From Smittium culicis (Eukaryota > Kickxellomycota > Harpellomycetes > Harpellales > Legeriomycetaceae): 28,271 bases of DNA. Below, piece after piece: positions 19,637 through 28,271 of this stretch. Where the stretch lies: assembly GCA_001970855.1 (NCBI GenBank), contig LSSN01003249.1, positions 1-28,271 of the forward strand, read 5' to 3'. A program made the position numbers and the translations under genes. The first letter of the stretch is position 1. Each line of letters opens with the position of its first letter. The notes below the pieces were generated by a model, which made no database searches, had not been told where the DNA came from, and saw only the letters and a program-made list of their open reading frames with translations.

Positions 19637-22600
19637 TCAGTTTCTGATCTTAAAGCTGCTTGCGCTACAGTTTTCCAACGAGTAAATGATTTTACCAATC
19701 CCGTCATTAGATATATTCCCTCTTTGTTCGGCTCGGATCATGCCATGCAAGCCGCTCTTCTCGGCGCCAATACGGTCTCTACCACTCCGCAGTCTAGGAC
19801 CATCTCCTTTGCTCGCTGCCGGCGTACCAATCCTCACTCCAGGCACGATTCGCGCCTCTTTAATCGTCTTGTTCAAGTGGAACAAGTTGCTGCGTGTTGG
19901 TGACCCGAGGTCTACCCGTAGCGCCGCTTTGAACTTTTTCTCTATCGCATGCTCATTACCCGCAACCTTTCGCTTATTGAACGTCTTCTTCACTTTTCCT
20001 ATCCCTGTACCTTTGAAAATCGCTTTCGGCCCAATGTCCGCTGATCTACAGTGCACGCGGTCAATTGCCGCTGCTTCTGAAGGGCTACCGAAAACATCGC
20101 TCAAGGTTGGTAACCTATTCAATATACTATTATTCATACTACCCAGATTATTACAAAATGGTCCCCGGTTTCCTGTTTGGCTATTAGAAAATTCGCCAAA
20201 AAAGTCATCCCTGAGTGATCCAGCAAAAGTTGCGTCATCCATATTCTCAATCTCTAATAGCTTCTCTATATTCAAGCTGATCCCAGAATCGCTCTCGTCG
20301 CTATCGTATAACACGCTATCGTCTTGAACAATCTCGCTTTTTCTAAATCCAAAATTTTTAGGGCTTTTGTTTGTTGCCCTCAAAACGCTTCCTGGTTCAG
20401 ATACTGTCGATGGACTGCTCCTCCTCCTTCTCCTCCTAGCTGGAGTTTTCCCATTTCTTTTATTTACTTCATAGCTGGTCGCTGCGCCATCAAATTCATT
20501 TGTCAATCTTGGCCTCAAAGCTCTTCCTCTGATAATGTCCTCGTTTGCACTAAACAGCTCATTTGCATTGAGTTTAGCTATCCTCTTCGTGGCAGCCCTT
20601 GTTGGTGTCTTTGTTGGTGTTTCTAGCGCTGAACTGAAATTTGTCTTTACTAAAGTTCTATCAATAGAGTTTGATATAGGCCTTAATGGTAAATTGCTTT
20701 CAGTGGATAGAGCGGCTTTAGAGTAAACATCTTTCGATGGATTTGAAGTATGTGCCGCAGATACTTTTGTTGAATCGCTTGTTAAAGTTTTCGTAGCTGA
20801 TTTAATAAGTTTTTCAGATAATGAGTTATCTAGATCGCTTGATACTCCCTTGTGTAAAGTGCTATAAGGTGTAACCTTGGTTGATTTGGTGAAGGGGCTT
20901 GGAAGAGATTTTGTGCTGGCTTTGGTGGAAGATTTCAAGGGCGTTTTTGAGATAACTTGTTTGCGCGATTTTGAAATAGTTTTTTTGGTAGTCTTGGCAG
21001 GCGATTTCAATTTCAATTCTGATTCTTTATTAGGCTTAAGTGATGTAGCAAAAGAAGAATCACCAGTAGTGTCAGATTTTGATAGTATTGGCGGCGGTTT
21101 AGAAACTAAAATAATTGGTGATTTGTGTAATGTTTTTGGGATAACTGAAGCTGTGTTAGCCAAAACAGAAATTGAAATGCCTGCAGTTTTAGGCTTTTTA
21201 ATATTAGATTCCGCTTGTCTTATTACTTTTTTAGCTAGGCGCTTGGAAGGTTTGGATGGTAATTTGATTTTAGCTTTTGACGAAGTGTTATTGGGGCTTT
21301 CAAAATTTTTCTTCAATGATATTTTATCTAGTTTTCTATTGGATATTACAGGCGTTTTTTTATCTGAAGCAGTGGGTTTTTTATTGTATATGGCGGTGAT
21401 TTTTTTAATAAGAGCGTCATTAGACTTGTTATTACTAAAATTAGATAGTTCATTTCTAGGCCGCTTGATTATTGACTTGAACGAATTTATTTTTTCTACA
21501 TTGATCTTTAATCTTCGTTTAAGGTCAAGACCGATAATTTTTATTTTTTTTCTACGAGGAATCTTGGATTTTTTGTTGATTTTAATACGAATTTTATCAT
21601 TAGCAGGGTAAGGCATAATTATTTTTGCAGAATTGTTAAAGTTCTTATCAATTATTAATGGGGTTTGGCCTAAATTGTTTCCAAGGTCTAGATCATCAGC
21701 AAAATCGATCCTAAATTGGTCATCGGCTGAAGGATCCGAAAATTCCAAATTGTCAACTTGATTAGCAATTGAAGCAGAATTTTGATTTTCATCAGATTCG
21801 AGATTTCTAGATGAAAGTAAATTGTCTCCGCGAGAATCAAAATTGGGGTTAATCGATGGATTATTCGATCCTAGAATATAATCGGCTTCTTGATGCTCCA
21901 CATTATCTAAATTCAGTAATTTAGTTTGTTCTTTAATATTCGAATTTGGATTTTTTTCAATTGAATCTTGTAGTACTAAGTCGCTCCTATTACCATCGGC
22001 ATTAATTTCAAAATTAAATTCTTCTACTCTAAACGGAGCTTCTGCTTCAATAGACACATTTCTAATTACATTTAGAAAGTCAAGTTCGCTAATGCTATCC
22101 AATTCTGATTTGCGTTCATTCATTTCGTTTTTAATTTCAGATAAACTTATTATTTCAACATTTTCATCTGGTTGCAGTTCATGTGAAGAATTGTATATAT
22201 CGATATTTGGCGATTTACCAGTAAAATTATATTTGTTGATATGTTCAGGTGAAATATCAGAGCTACTAAATTTCTGATACATAGGATCATCATTGATTTG
22301 ACAGACTTCATTTTCGGTGTTTATTACAGATAAAGGAGTTATTTCATTATTTACACTAGAGTCGATACTAGATATATCACTTTTATTTGATATTATTGGA
22401 TTAGTAGAATTGGCAGTATCAAAAATATTGTTATGAGAGTCTGATTGTTTGTCGCAGGAGACTTGGTCTTCAATAAGTATTTGACTTTCTAAACTTTCTG
22501 AAACGGGATCCAAGTCATTTATTGTGGCATGATGATTATTGACAGGACTTTGATTAGGATTGTAATTAATATCGAGGTTAGATGTTAATGTACTAAGAGC

Positions 22601-25600
22601 ACAATTATCTGAACTATTGCTTAGCACTTCTCTTAAAGAAGGTGATTCTAAGGTATAACTATTATTTTCTAGAGGATGATTTTCGGCCTGAACTTCGTGG
22701 TCAGACGAAATCAACTCAATAAAGTTCTTTTTATTAGATCTACCACGCTTATTTTTTTTTGAACGCAGGTCGTTACCAGGAGAATTATGCTTTTTATTTT
22801 TAGAAGCCTTTGATTTCGATTTTTTTGTATTTTCTGATATTTTAATCTTGGATGCGGATCGAGTTTTGTATCTATGGGGAAAGCTTCTTTCGTTTGTTTG
22901 CGAAGATAAATTATCATCCTCTTCAATAGAGATAACTTCTTGGTTGATAAAGCTGTTTTTATTAAATGGGATGGGTTCTGCGAAATTTAAGTCGATGTTG
23001 ATCGGTATGCATTCTTTGCTGATATCTATTTCTATTTTTTTGATAAGGCTAGACATATTTTTAGTGTTCTCAGTACATGATTCCAGATCAGCACCTTTAA
23101 CTTGGACTATGTGTGCCTTTTCAGCTTCTATTTCAGGTTTCTCTTGAGTTTCAATTATCTCAGAATTATCAATTTCGACTCCGGTTGATTTTTGACTTTC
23201 AATTTTAGTTTCTTGTTGAGAAGGTATTGTATCTTCAATTTCAGTTTCATTTATCTCGCCATCTTTCACCACATATTCTTCAGGCTCATCCATGTTTTCA
23301 ATATCAGTATTTGTTTCTTGTTGAAATGATACATCAACTTTATTATATCCTTGAGCTTCATTTTGAGATTCAGCTTCAATAGTTCTATTAGTTGAAGAAT
23401 CAATATCATTTTCTTTAGGTCTATAAGTTAAAGAATCAATATTATCTTTAGATCTATCAACTTCTTTATGAGTAGTATCTAATATGTTTACAGATTCAAT
23501 TGAAATTTCATATTTTCTAGACTTTGCTGCTTCATTTTGAGTTTCATTTGCAGCTTCAATCTCAGCTTCATTTTCAGCTTGAATCTTAGTTTCATATTTC
23601 CTAGACTTTGCAGCTTCATTTTGAGTTTGATTTGCAGCTTCGTCTTTAGCTCCATTTTCAGTTTCATTTTCAGAATTGAACAAGTTATGAATTTGAGAAA
23701 AATCTGATTTTTTATTGCTAGATTCGATGCATTCAGAAATTGAAAAATTAGAAGAAAAAGTAGAGCTCATTTCCATAAATGCGAGATCTCGATTTCCGTC
23801 ATTCGGCGTGGATGCATCTAATGGTAATGGGTTGAGTATAGAATCAGGAGCTTGGTAATCATTACTTTCGAGCAGATTTATAGCTGATGCTTTAGAGATA
23901 AGTAATGTTTCATTATCATTATCAGAACTAGTATCGTTTTCTTTATGCTCGTTAAATCTGCTTATTTTTGGAAATATAAAATCGGGGTGCCTACTTTCAA
24001 CATCAATTGTATCTTTATTCGAAATCAATTTACTTTCAACAGGAACTTTAAATGGAGAAAGAGGAGATTTGATAGTTTCGCTATTCGAATCAGTATTGAT
24101 TCTAATATCCAGGGTAGATATTGGGTCCTCTTCAATAAAAGAATTTAAGGATACGTCATTATTTGTTCGAGAGACGTCAAAACTTTGAGATTTGCTAGTT
24201 TTAACATTTTCAGACGAGCTGGGGGTACTTTGAAAAGTGTAAATTGATTGAATGTTTGATTCGAGCCTAGTAGTGGTTATCGAAGCTGGTATAGAGTCTT
24301 TATCGATTTCATGTAAAGTAGTCTTTTCTTTATCTAATTTAATATCACTTTTAGAAACGTTGGATCCATCGTAATGAATTACATCCTTGGAATTGCATGT
24401 AAAGATAACTGGGGACTCAGTTTCTGAGCAATCTGTTGGTAGGCTTTGGGTAGTGTTGATTACAATATTTTCAAAAGTATAGGGTACGTTGTTATCAAGG
24501 GAGGAAATGTTCAAGCCAGGGCTAGAATTATGGGTGCTTTTATTTAAAACTGGGGTTTCATCTTGAGCCAAGGCATCGTTTGACAATGAAACTTTTCCTA
24601 TATTTTCAAAAGTGTAATCAATATCGCTAGATAGGAGGCTTTTAGATGAGTTTTTCAAAATAGAAATGTTTTGACCAGTAGATGTATTGTAGCTTGAAGT
24701 AATACTATTAAAACTAATAGATGTTGAGTTAGCGCTTATGGGATTAGAGAAAGAGCTATTGCTATTTTGCATAATAAACTCAGATAAGACTTGAGTTGAT
24801 TTTTCTAAAGCAGATAAGCTTGAGCCGATATTTGTGGGAAAGATGGGATCGATATTTTTTTGGGAATTTAATTGAGCTAATAAGTTATTTTCAGCGGAAT
24901 TAGAATTTTGTTGAGATGAGATGTGATCAGGTACAATTAGATTATATACATTTTGGGTATGTAAATAATTTTTTGATGGAGTTTGATTAAGGTTAATTGC
25001 TGTATATTGGAGTTGATTCAAACTATTTAAAGTTTGGCAATTATTTGATGAATCTGTGTTGAGGGTTTGTTGAAGAGGGTTTAAAGTTTGGATGTTGTGT
25101 AAATTATTATTCTGGATAGAATTATGATTTTCAACAGATCTGGGTTCGTTAGTGGTGGTTGAGACTAAATTGGGTTGAATTGTAGAATGAGAGTTAGAGA
25201 TTAACTCTGAATCTTTGTTTATTATGTTGTTTGAAAGTCTTAATTGCTTTTTAAGGCGATAATTATTGTAAGATTCGACTAATTTGCTCAAAGGCATTTT
25301 TGATTTCGTAGGATTTTTTGGAGTATTATTAGAGATAGTTGGCGATACAGCATTTGATTGTTGATGTAAAGAGGGGTTATTAGTATTTATAGAGGAGTCA
25401 TTGGATTGAGGCAAGGTAGAATGGCTTGATTTATTAGGTTCTGGGGAAATGATTTTATCGCTATTATTTTGAGTGAGATTATTGTCAGTTGGGAGTAAGG
25501 ATAAAGCGGAAGTTTTTTTGGTTAATTTAGGATCGGATATGTTAGAGAGAGGAGAGTTATGAGAGATGTTTGTCTTTAGGTCAGAGAAGGAAGAGATGGA

Positions 25601-27103
25601 AGAGATGGAATGATTTTTATTTTCAGGAGAAAATTGGTTGAGGTTACTATTTGAATTTATATTGATACTGAGGTCATTAAAGATTGATCCAGGAGGGATA
25701 GAGCCTACTAGTTTATCAAGGTAAGGATTGGAGTTGTTGCTTACAGGGTGGCTGAAAAAGATATCGCTTTCTTCGGTGTCAAAATCATAGTTGAATTCGG
25801 AGCCAAAATCATTAAAGTCAGAAATTTTGCTAGGAATTTTAAAGAGACTAGATTGGTCATCCAAGAGGCTATTAGAATCGATGCTGAGGCTGATAGAGTC
25901 ATTGGTGGATAGATGAAGTGGGCTAGTATTATTATCAAAAGAAGAGATTTTGAGTTTTGGGCTTTGATGGGGAGAGGAATTAGTAGAAGAGTTGGGGCGA
26001 GATGAATTAGTAGAAGAGTTGGGGCGAGATGAATTATTAGAAGAGTTATGGGGAGAGGAATTAGTAGAGGAGTTATGTGGAGAGGAGTTAGGGGGGGAAC
26101 GAAAGTCGAAAGATTTGGGGGGTAAAAAGGAGGAGAAGGAGGAGGAATCAGAGTTGGAGTGGTTACTGTTAGAGTCGTCGATGAAGCTGGTATTTTTATC
26201 AATATTGAGGAGGGGGACAGATTTAGAAGAAAGGATGTAGTCAGAGAATCTATCATCGGGGTCGAGGCCAAAGTCGATTTGGGGAGCTTTGTTGAAAGTG
26301 GAAATAATCTGGGGTTTTGGGGGAGAGTTGGATGTATAATTTTCAGAGTTTATAGAGATTGGGGAGTCGTGAAGGTTAAATTTAAGGGAGGTATTAATGG
26401 CGAAGTTGTGGTTTGGGTTCGAGTTGGAGTTGTGAGCGGGGGATAAAGAAGGATTAATGGGGGTGGAGGGGGGACTTTTGTTTGGAAGAGTGGGTTTAGT
26501 GGTAATTTTCCATTTGTTTTGAGATTCAGCAAAAGAGGAGAGAGATTTTTTAAAGGGGATTTTTTTTCTTTTAGAGGCGGTAGAGGAGTTTGAGGTTGAA
26601 CGTTGAAATTTAGGGGAGGAAATTTTATGTTTAGGAATAGAGAATTTAGGTATAAATTGGTTGGTGTCGGAGGAGGAGAAAGATACAGCTTTATGGTAAG
26701 AGAGGGGGGGTTTATTTCTAAGGAAGGGGGGTTTTAATAGGGGTTTAGAGAGGAAGTCTATTGGTAAAGAGTTTTCAACGGGATAGTTGAAGTCGGAGCT
26801 GAATAAGGAGGAGTCGATGGTAGAGTTATCAGGACCAATTTTGTATTTATTGAGGTCCAATAAGGAGTTGTTAGTTATGCAATCGTAGACATAATCGGTT
26901 GAGTAGTAAGGGACTTTAAAATGTTTATTGATTTGGGAGTCGGATAAGACGACGATATTGTCAGAGTCCTTGTATTTGAGTTTGACTATACCGCCGTAGC
27001 TTTCGATGAAGTTTTTTAAATAGTTAAAATTTTTGACGGAATGCAAGTAAAAATTCACAGGATTCCCGGAAGAATCAACCAATATTTTGTTAAAGTTGAT
27101 CAT
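19637..27103 (-). CDS. Giant Rap1-type BRCT domain protein (2488 aa)
   Basis: Uninterrupted 2488-codon frame; an in-frame TAA directly precedes the ATG, fixing the start. Residues 1-91 read ILVDSSGNPVNFYLHSV...SYGGIVKL...YYSTDYVYDCI...LLDLNKYKIGP. This agrees block by block with the N-terminal BRCT domain of Rap1/TERF2IP, a telomere (shelterin) subunit: 'G.xxxFY', 'GG', 'YxxDCI', 'L.L..Y..GP'. The rest is low complexity. Residues ~95-1000 are Ser/Asn/Pro-rich, with a 9-residue repeat at ~337-381. Residues ~1000-1500 are more acidic, with a duplicated AAKSRKYE segment at ~1155-1199. Basic blocks lie near 178 (KRKK), ~1835-1865 (IRIKINKKSKIPRRKKIKI) and ~2226 (six Arg in a row), probable nuclear localisation signals. 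I found one Trp (about residue 198), so a Myb domain, normal in Rap1, appears absent. No Rap1 C-terminal domain is recognised. The last ~330 codons are visibly more GC-rich. Role inferred as nuclear and perhaps telomeric; another single-BRCT protein is the alternative. Confidence 0.85.
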   Translation of the reverse strand: MINFNKILVDSSGNPVNFYLHSVKNFNYLKNFIESYGGIVKLKYKDSDNIVVLSDSQINKHFKVPYYSTDYVYDCITNNSLLDLNKYKIGPDNSTIDSSLFSSDFNYPVENSLPIDFLSKPLLKPPFLRNKPPLSYHKAVSFSSSDTNQFIPKFSIPKHKISSPKFQRSTSNSSTASKRKKIPFKKSLSSFAESQNKWKITTKPTLPNKSPPSTPINPSLSPAHNSNSNPNHNFAINTSLKFNLHDSPISINSENYTSNSPPKPQIISTFNKAPQIDFGLDPDDRFSDYILSSKSVPLLNIDKNTSFIDDSNSNHSNSDSSSFSSFLPPKSFDFRSPPNSSPHNSSTNSSPHNSSNNSSRPNSSTNSSRPNSSTNSSPHQSPKLKISSFDNNTSPLHLSTNDSISLSIDSNSLLDDQSSLFKIPSKISDFNDFGSEFNYDFDTEESDIFFSHPVSNNSNPYLDKLVGSIPPGSIFNDLSININSNSNLNQFSPENKNHSISSISSFSDLKTNISHNSPLSNISDPKLTKKTSALSLLPTDNNLTQNNSDKIISPEPNKSSHSTLPQSNDSSINTNNPSLHQQSNAVSPTISNNTPKNPTKSKMPLSKLVESYNNYRLKKQLRLSNNIINKDSELISNSHSTIQPNLVSTTTNEPRSVENHNSIQNNNLHNIQTLNPLQQTLNTDSSNNCQTLNSLNQLQYTAINLNQTPSKNYLHTQNVYNLIVPDHISSQQNSNSAENNLLAQLNSQKNIDPIFPTNIGSSLSALEKSTQVLSEFIMQNSNSSFSNPISANSTSISFNSITSSYNTSTGQNISILKNSSKSLLSSDIDYTFENIGKVSLSNDALAQDETPVLNKSTHNSSPGLNISSLDNNVPYTFENIVINTTQSLPTDCSETESPVIFTCNSKDVIHYDGSNVSKSDIKLDKEKTTLHEIDKDSIPASITTTRLESNIQSIYTFQSTPSSSENVKTSKSQSFDVSRTNNDVSLNSFIEEDPISTLDIRINTDSNSETIKSPLSPFKVPVESKLISNKDTIDVESRHPDFIFPKISRFNEHKENDTSSDNDNETLLISKASAINLLESNDYQAPDSILNPLPLDASTPNDGNRDLAFMEMSSTFSSNFSISECIESSNKKSDFSQIHNLFNSENETENGAKDEAANQTQNEAAKSRKYETKIQAENEAEIEAANETQNEAAKSRKYEISIESVNILDTTHKEVDRSKDNIDSLTYRPKENDIDSSTNRTIEAESQNEAQGYNKVDVSFQQETNTDIENMDEPEEYVVKDGEINETEIEDTIPSQQETKIESQKSTGVEIDNSEIIETQEKPEIEAEKAHIVQVKGADLESCTENTKNMSSLIKKIEIDISKECIPINIDLNFAEPIPFNKNSFINQEVISIEEDDNLSSQTNERSFPHRYKTRSASKIKISENTKKSKSKASKNKKHNSPGNDLRSKKNKRGRSNKKNFIELISSDHEVQAENHPLENNSYTLESPSLREVLSNSSDNCALSTLTSNLDINYNPNQSPVNNHHATINDLDPVSESLESQILIEDQVSCDKQSDSHNNIFDTANSTNPIISNKSDISSIDSSVNNEITPLSVINTENEVCQINDDPMYQKFSSSDISPEHINKYNFTGKSPNIDIYNSSHELQPDENVEIISLSEIKNEMNERKSELDSISELDFLNVIRNVSIEAEAPFRVEEFNFEINADGNRSDLVLQDSIEKNPNSNIKEQTKLLNLDNVEHQEADYILGSNNPSINPNFDSRGDNLLSSRNLESDENQNSASIANQVDNLEFSDPSADDQFRIDFADDLDLGNNLGQTPLIIDKNFNNSAKIIMPYPANDKIRIKINKKSKIPRRKKIKIIGLDLKRRLKINVEKINSFKSIIKRPRNELSNFSNNKSNDALIKKITAIYNKKPTASDKKTPVISNRKLDKISLKKNFESPNNTSSKAKIKLPSKPSKRLAKKVIRQAESNIKKPKTAGISISVLANTASVIPKTLHKSPIILVSKPPPILSKSDTTGDSSFATSLKPNKESELKLKSPAKTTKKTISKSRKQVISKTPLKSSTKASTKSLPSPFTKSTKVTPYSTLHKGVSSDLDNSLSEKLIKSATKTLTSDSTKVSAAHTSNPSKDVYSKAALSTESNLPLRPISNSIDRTLVKTNFSSALETPTKTPTRAATKRIAKLNANELFSANEDIIRGRALRPRLTNEFDGAATSYEVNKRNGKTPARRRRRRSSPSTVSEPGSVLRATNKSPKNFGFRKSEIVQDDSVLYDSDESDSGISLNIEKLLEIENMDDATFAGSLRDDFFGEFSNSQTGNRGPFCNNLGSMNNSILNRLPTLSDVFGSPSEAAAIDRVHCRSADIGPKAIFKGTGIGKVKKTFNKRKVAGNEHAIEKKFKAALRVDLGSPTRSNLFHLNKTIKEARIVPGVRIGTPAASKGDGPRLRSGRDRIGAEKSGLHGMIRAEQRGNISNDGIGKIIYSLENCSASSFKIRN
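23508..23641 (-). repeat. In-frame 84-bp duplication within the BRCT gene
   Basis: Fifty nucleotides at 23508-23557 recur at 23592-23641 with two mismatches, an offset of exactly 84 bp (28 codons). The protein shows EAANQTQNEAAKSRKYE and then EAANETQNEAAKSRKYE, with an Asn/Glu/Ala-rich link between them. High DNA identity indicates a recent tandem duplication that kept the frame. Confidence 0.9.
25962..26096 (-). repeat. In-frame 27-bp minisatellite within the BRCT gene
   Basis: Five consecutive 27-bp units start at 25962, 25989, 26016, 26043 and 26070. The second and third differ by one base; the outer units are more diverged. Each codes for nine residues of the type NSSTNSSRP / NSSTNSSPH. 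The unit is a multiple of three, so copy-number changes preserve the frame. Expect length polymorphism. Confidence 0.9.
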
Positions 27104-27115
27104 TTATAAGATCAT
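27104..27115 (-). promoter_or_regulatory. Three-codon uORF abutting the BRCT gene start
   Basis: On the minus strand ATG ATC TTA TAA runs from 27115 to 27104 and its stop is followed immediately by the main ATG (27103). It is in frame with the gene. If included in the mRNA leader, ribosomes would terminate at the main start codon, a layout that could lower translation or depend on reinitiation or leaky scanning. The transcription start is not known. Confidence 0.45.
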
Positions 27116-27480
27116 AATTTTTATAGAAAGGAAGAATTGAGAAATGGCTAAATTAGAGACGAATAGAAGGCGAGTTAAGGTAAAAGATATTTATGAAGGC
27201 TAAGTGTTGGAAGACAGTGGGGGGAGGGGTGTGTGGAGGGTGAGTAGGATATTGAATACTTATGGAGAGGATGGGTGATATAAGTTTAATAGACAAGAAA
27301 ATACTAAGAATAGATACAGAAAAGGGAAATGGAACGAACAGGCTTAAATAGCGGTAGAAAGGGGGATTAGCAGGATGAAGAAATGGTAGTTTAAGCGCTG
27401 AGAAAGGCTTTTGCAGTGGGAGTTTGTTTCAGTTATAGTTAGAGCCTAAACTAAAAAAATTAAAAAATAAATAATGGATA
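27116..27480 (-). promoter_or_regulatory. Presumed upstream region of the BRCT gene
   Basis: This is the 365 bp between the gene start and the copia relic. On the minus strand it carries pyrimidine-rich tracts (for example around 27130 and 27210-27245). A TATAAAAATT at about 27118-27127 is too close to the ATG for an ordinary TATA-driven start. No known factor site is recognised. Confidence 0.35.
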
Positions 27481-28271
27481 GGAAGTTGGAAAAGTGTTAG
27501 CAAGCGGCAAATCTTTAAAGTTTTCTGCACAATATTTAATAGTAAACAATTAAAAAAAAAATACAAAAGTCACCGGTATTTATTTTCTTATTATGGGCCC
27601 TCAAATCAGCGCTGATTTTGCTGTGTTGATATATCTGGCATACCTATTGGCTATTATCATACTTGATTTGGCCAATTAGATAGTCAGAACTGTTTTTAAT
27701 CAGAATACTTTAGAAAAAAAATTAGCAGAACTATTTTTAAGCCTTCAAAAGCCAGATAGTCTATTTCACTGCATCCAAGCAATCTACGCAAAATAACACT
27801 TTAACCCTTTATTAGGCGGTAGACGATTTTGATCCGTCAGATATAGCCAACTGTGTTCAATAAAATACTTAATTCGGAGGCCTTAAGAATCATTGGCACA
27901 CTTTAAAATAACAACAAATAATATACTTTCTTAAAAATCATAAACAAATCATATAATCCATTTTATTTATATGAATTGGTCGCGAATGGGATAGAGCCTT
28001 GGCCTGCTTAAATTGTACTCTGCACTAATAGATGCCTAGGAAAAAAAGTAAAAAAGTATGCTCAGGGATATAATTGGGTTATGGGGTTAGATCTGTGAAA
28101 TGTATTGGCTATACCGCTGTATTCTCAGAATAGAGATTAGCTTGGTGTTTTACAAAAACAAAAAAGTATGAATTATCATAGCTTTTAACCTCCGAATAGA
28201 CTGTTTATGCTCATTCGTGCTGCATATGTGGAGTTCCTGTGTATTTACTTAAAACGCCCATAAAAATTTAT
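27481..28271 (-). pseudogene. Ty1/copia RNase H relic, interrupted by a MITE
   Basis: From the right edge the minus strand reads MGVLSKYTGTPHMQHE, then a stop (the start of the copia RNase H region after 'RPDIxFAV'). It later reads SISAEYNLSR (the 'EAEYxALSxA' block, about 28025-27996). The 186-bp MITE follows, then ILRRLLGCSEIDYLAFEGLK (about 27796-27735) and YDNSQ, stop, VCQIYQHSKISADLRAH with KINTGDF (about 27662-27570). The last segment matches 'DNQSxxxLxxNxxxxxRxKHIDxxxHxxRE' with five residues (RSKHI-type) apparently deleted in frame. The order and block identities are those of Ty1/copia. Several stops and indels make it dead; the 5' part lies beyond the window, and the lower end near 27480 is uncertain. 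Confidence 0.7.
27805..27990. mobile_element. piggyBac-like MITE, copy 2 (186 bp)
   Basis: It starts CCCTTT (27805-27810) directly after TTAA (27801-27804) and ends GGG at 27990, followed by ATAG, a decayed TTAA. AGGCGGTAGAC and TATAGC occur at the same places as in copy 1, followed by CAATAAAA, and the length differs by only one base. By eye the first 44 aligned columns match at about 34 positions; the right ends are more diverged. It splits the copia RNase H relic between the AEY block and the ILRRLL block, so it inserted after the copia element. Confidence 0.7.

Noticed and set aside
20877..21611. Long plus-strand open frame opposite the giant gene (and others at 19686-20327, 25992-26446)
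   Set aside because: They are antisense shadows of the Ser/Asn/Lys-rich minus-strand gene; Leu/Val/Phe-rich composition follows from the complement, and no domain is visible.
27603..27618. Perfect 16-bp palindrome AAATCAGCGCTGATTT
   Set aside because: It coincides with readable copia RNase H codons (KISADL), so it is adequately explained as coding remnant and chance symmetry.
1..28271. tRNA genes, rRNA or CRISPR arrays
   Set aside because: No cloverleaf with a GGTTCRANTCC-type arm and matching acceptor was found on either strand; no rRNA core motifs; tandem repeats seen are simple microsatellites, not spacer arrays.

Overview
The window looks like nuclear DNA from an AT-rich fungus. The evidence is a fungal-type mitochondrial aspartate aminotransferase with an import presequence, a very long intronless gene opening with a Rap1-type BRCT domain, eukaryotic poly(A) signals, no bacterial operon structure, and decayed fungal-style retrotransposons and DNA transposons. 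An early-diverging lineage such as an insect-gut fungus (Harpellales/Kickxellomycotina) is possible, but that is a guess from general style and nothing in the sequence proves it.

Layout. About 1-16.5 kb is a gene-free, very AT-rich transposon graveyard. Reading degenerate frames by eye, I recognise a Tc1/mariner transposase relic (3-686, +) and a nearly complete Ty3/gypsy internal region (about 1930-6160, -) in the order gag, reverse transcriptase/RNase H, integrase. I also see a LINE reverse-transcriptase relic (about 11.04-12.70 kb, -) and a probable pogo/Tigger-like transposase relic (about 15.72-15.96 kb, +). A 185-bp piggyBac-like MITE lies at 16344-16528. Between these are A/T-rich spacer, microsatellites and short hairpins with no convincing genes.

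The gene block starts near 17.7 kb. It holds a possible 59-residue small ORF (17696-17875, +), then mitochondrial aspartate aminotransferase (18038-19321, +, all catalytic residues present, strongly C-ending codons). Convergent to it, 315 bp away, is a 2488-residue Ser/Asn-rich protein (19637-27103, -). Its first 91 residues match the Rap1/TERF2IP-type BRCT domain; no Myb domain is visible. That gene contains an in-frame 27-bp minisatellite and an 84-bp duplication, and a three-codon uORF abuts its ATG.

The right edge (about 27.48-28.27 kb, -) is a Ty1/copia RNase H relic interrupted by a second 186-bp copy of the same MITE. The two intact genes have no evident functional link. One is central nitrogen/carbon metabolism and malate-aspartate shuttle chemistry in mitochondria; the other is a presumed nuclear, possibly telomeric, protein.
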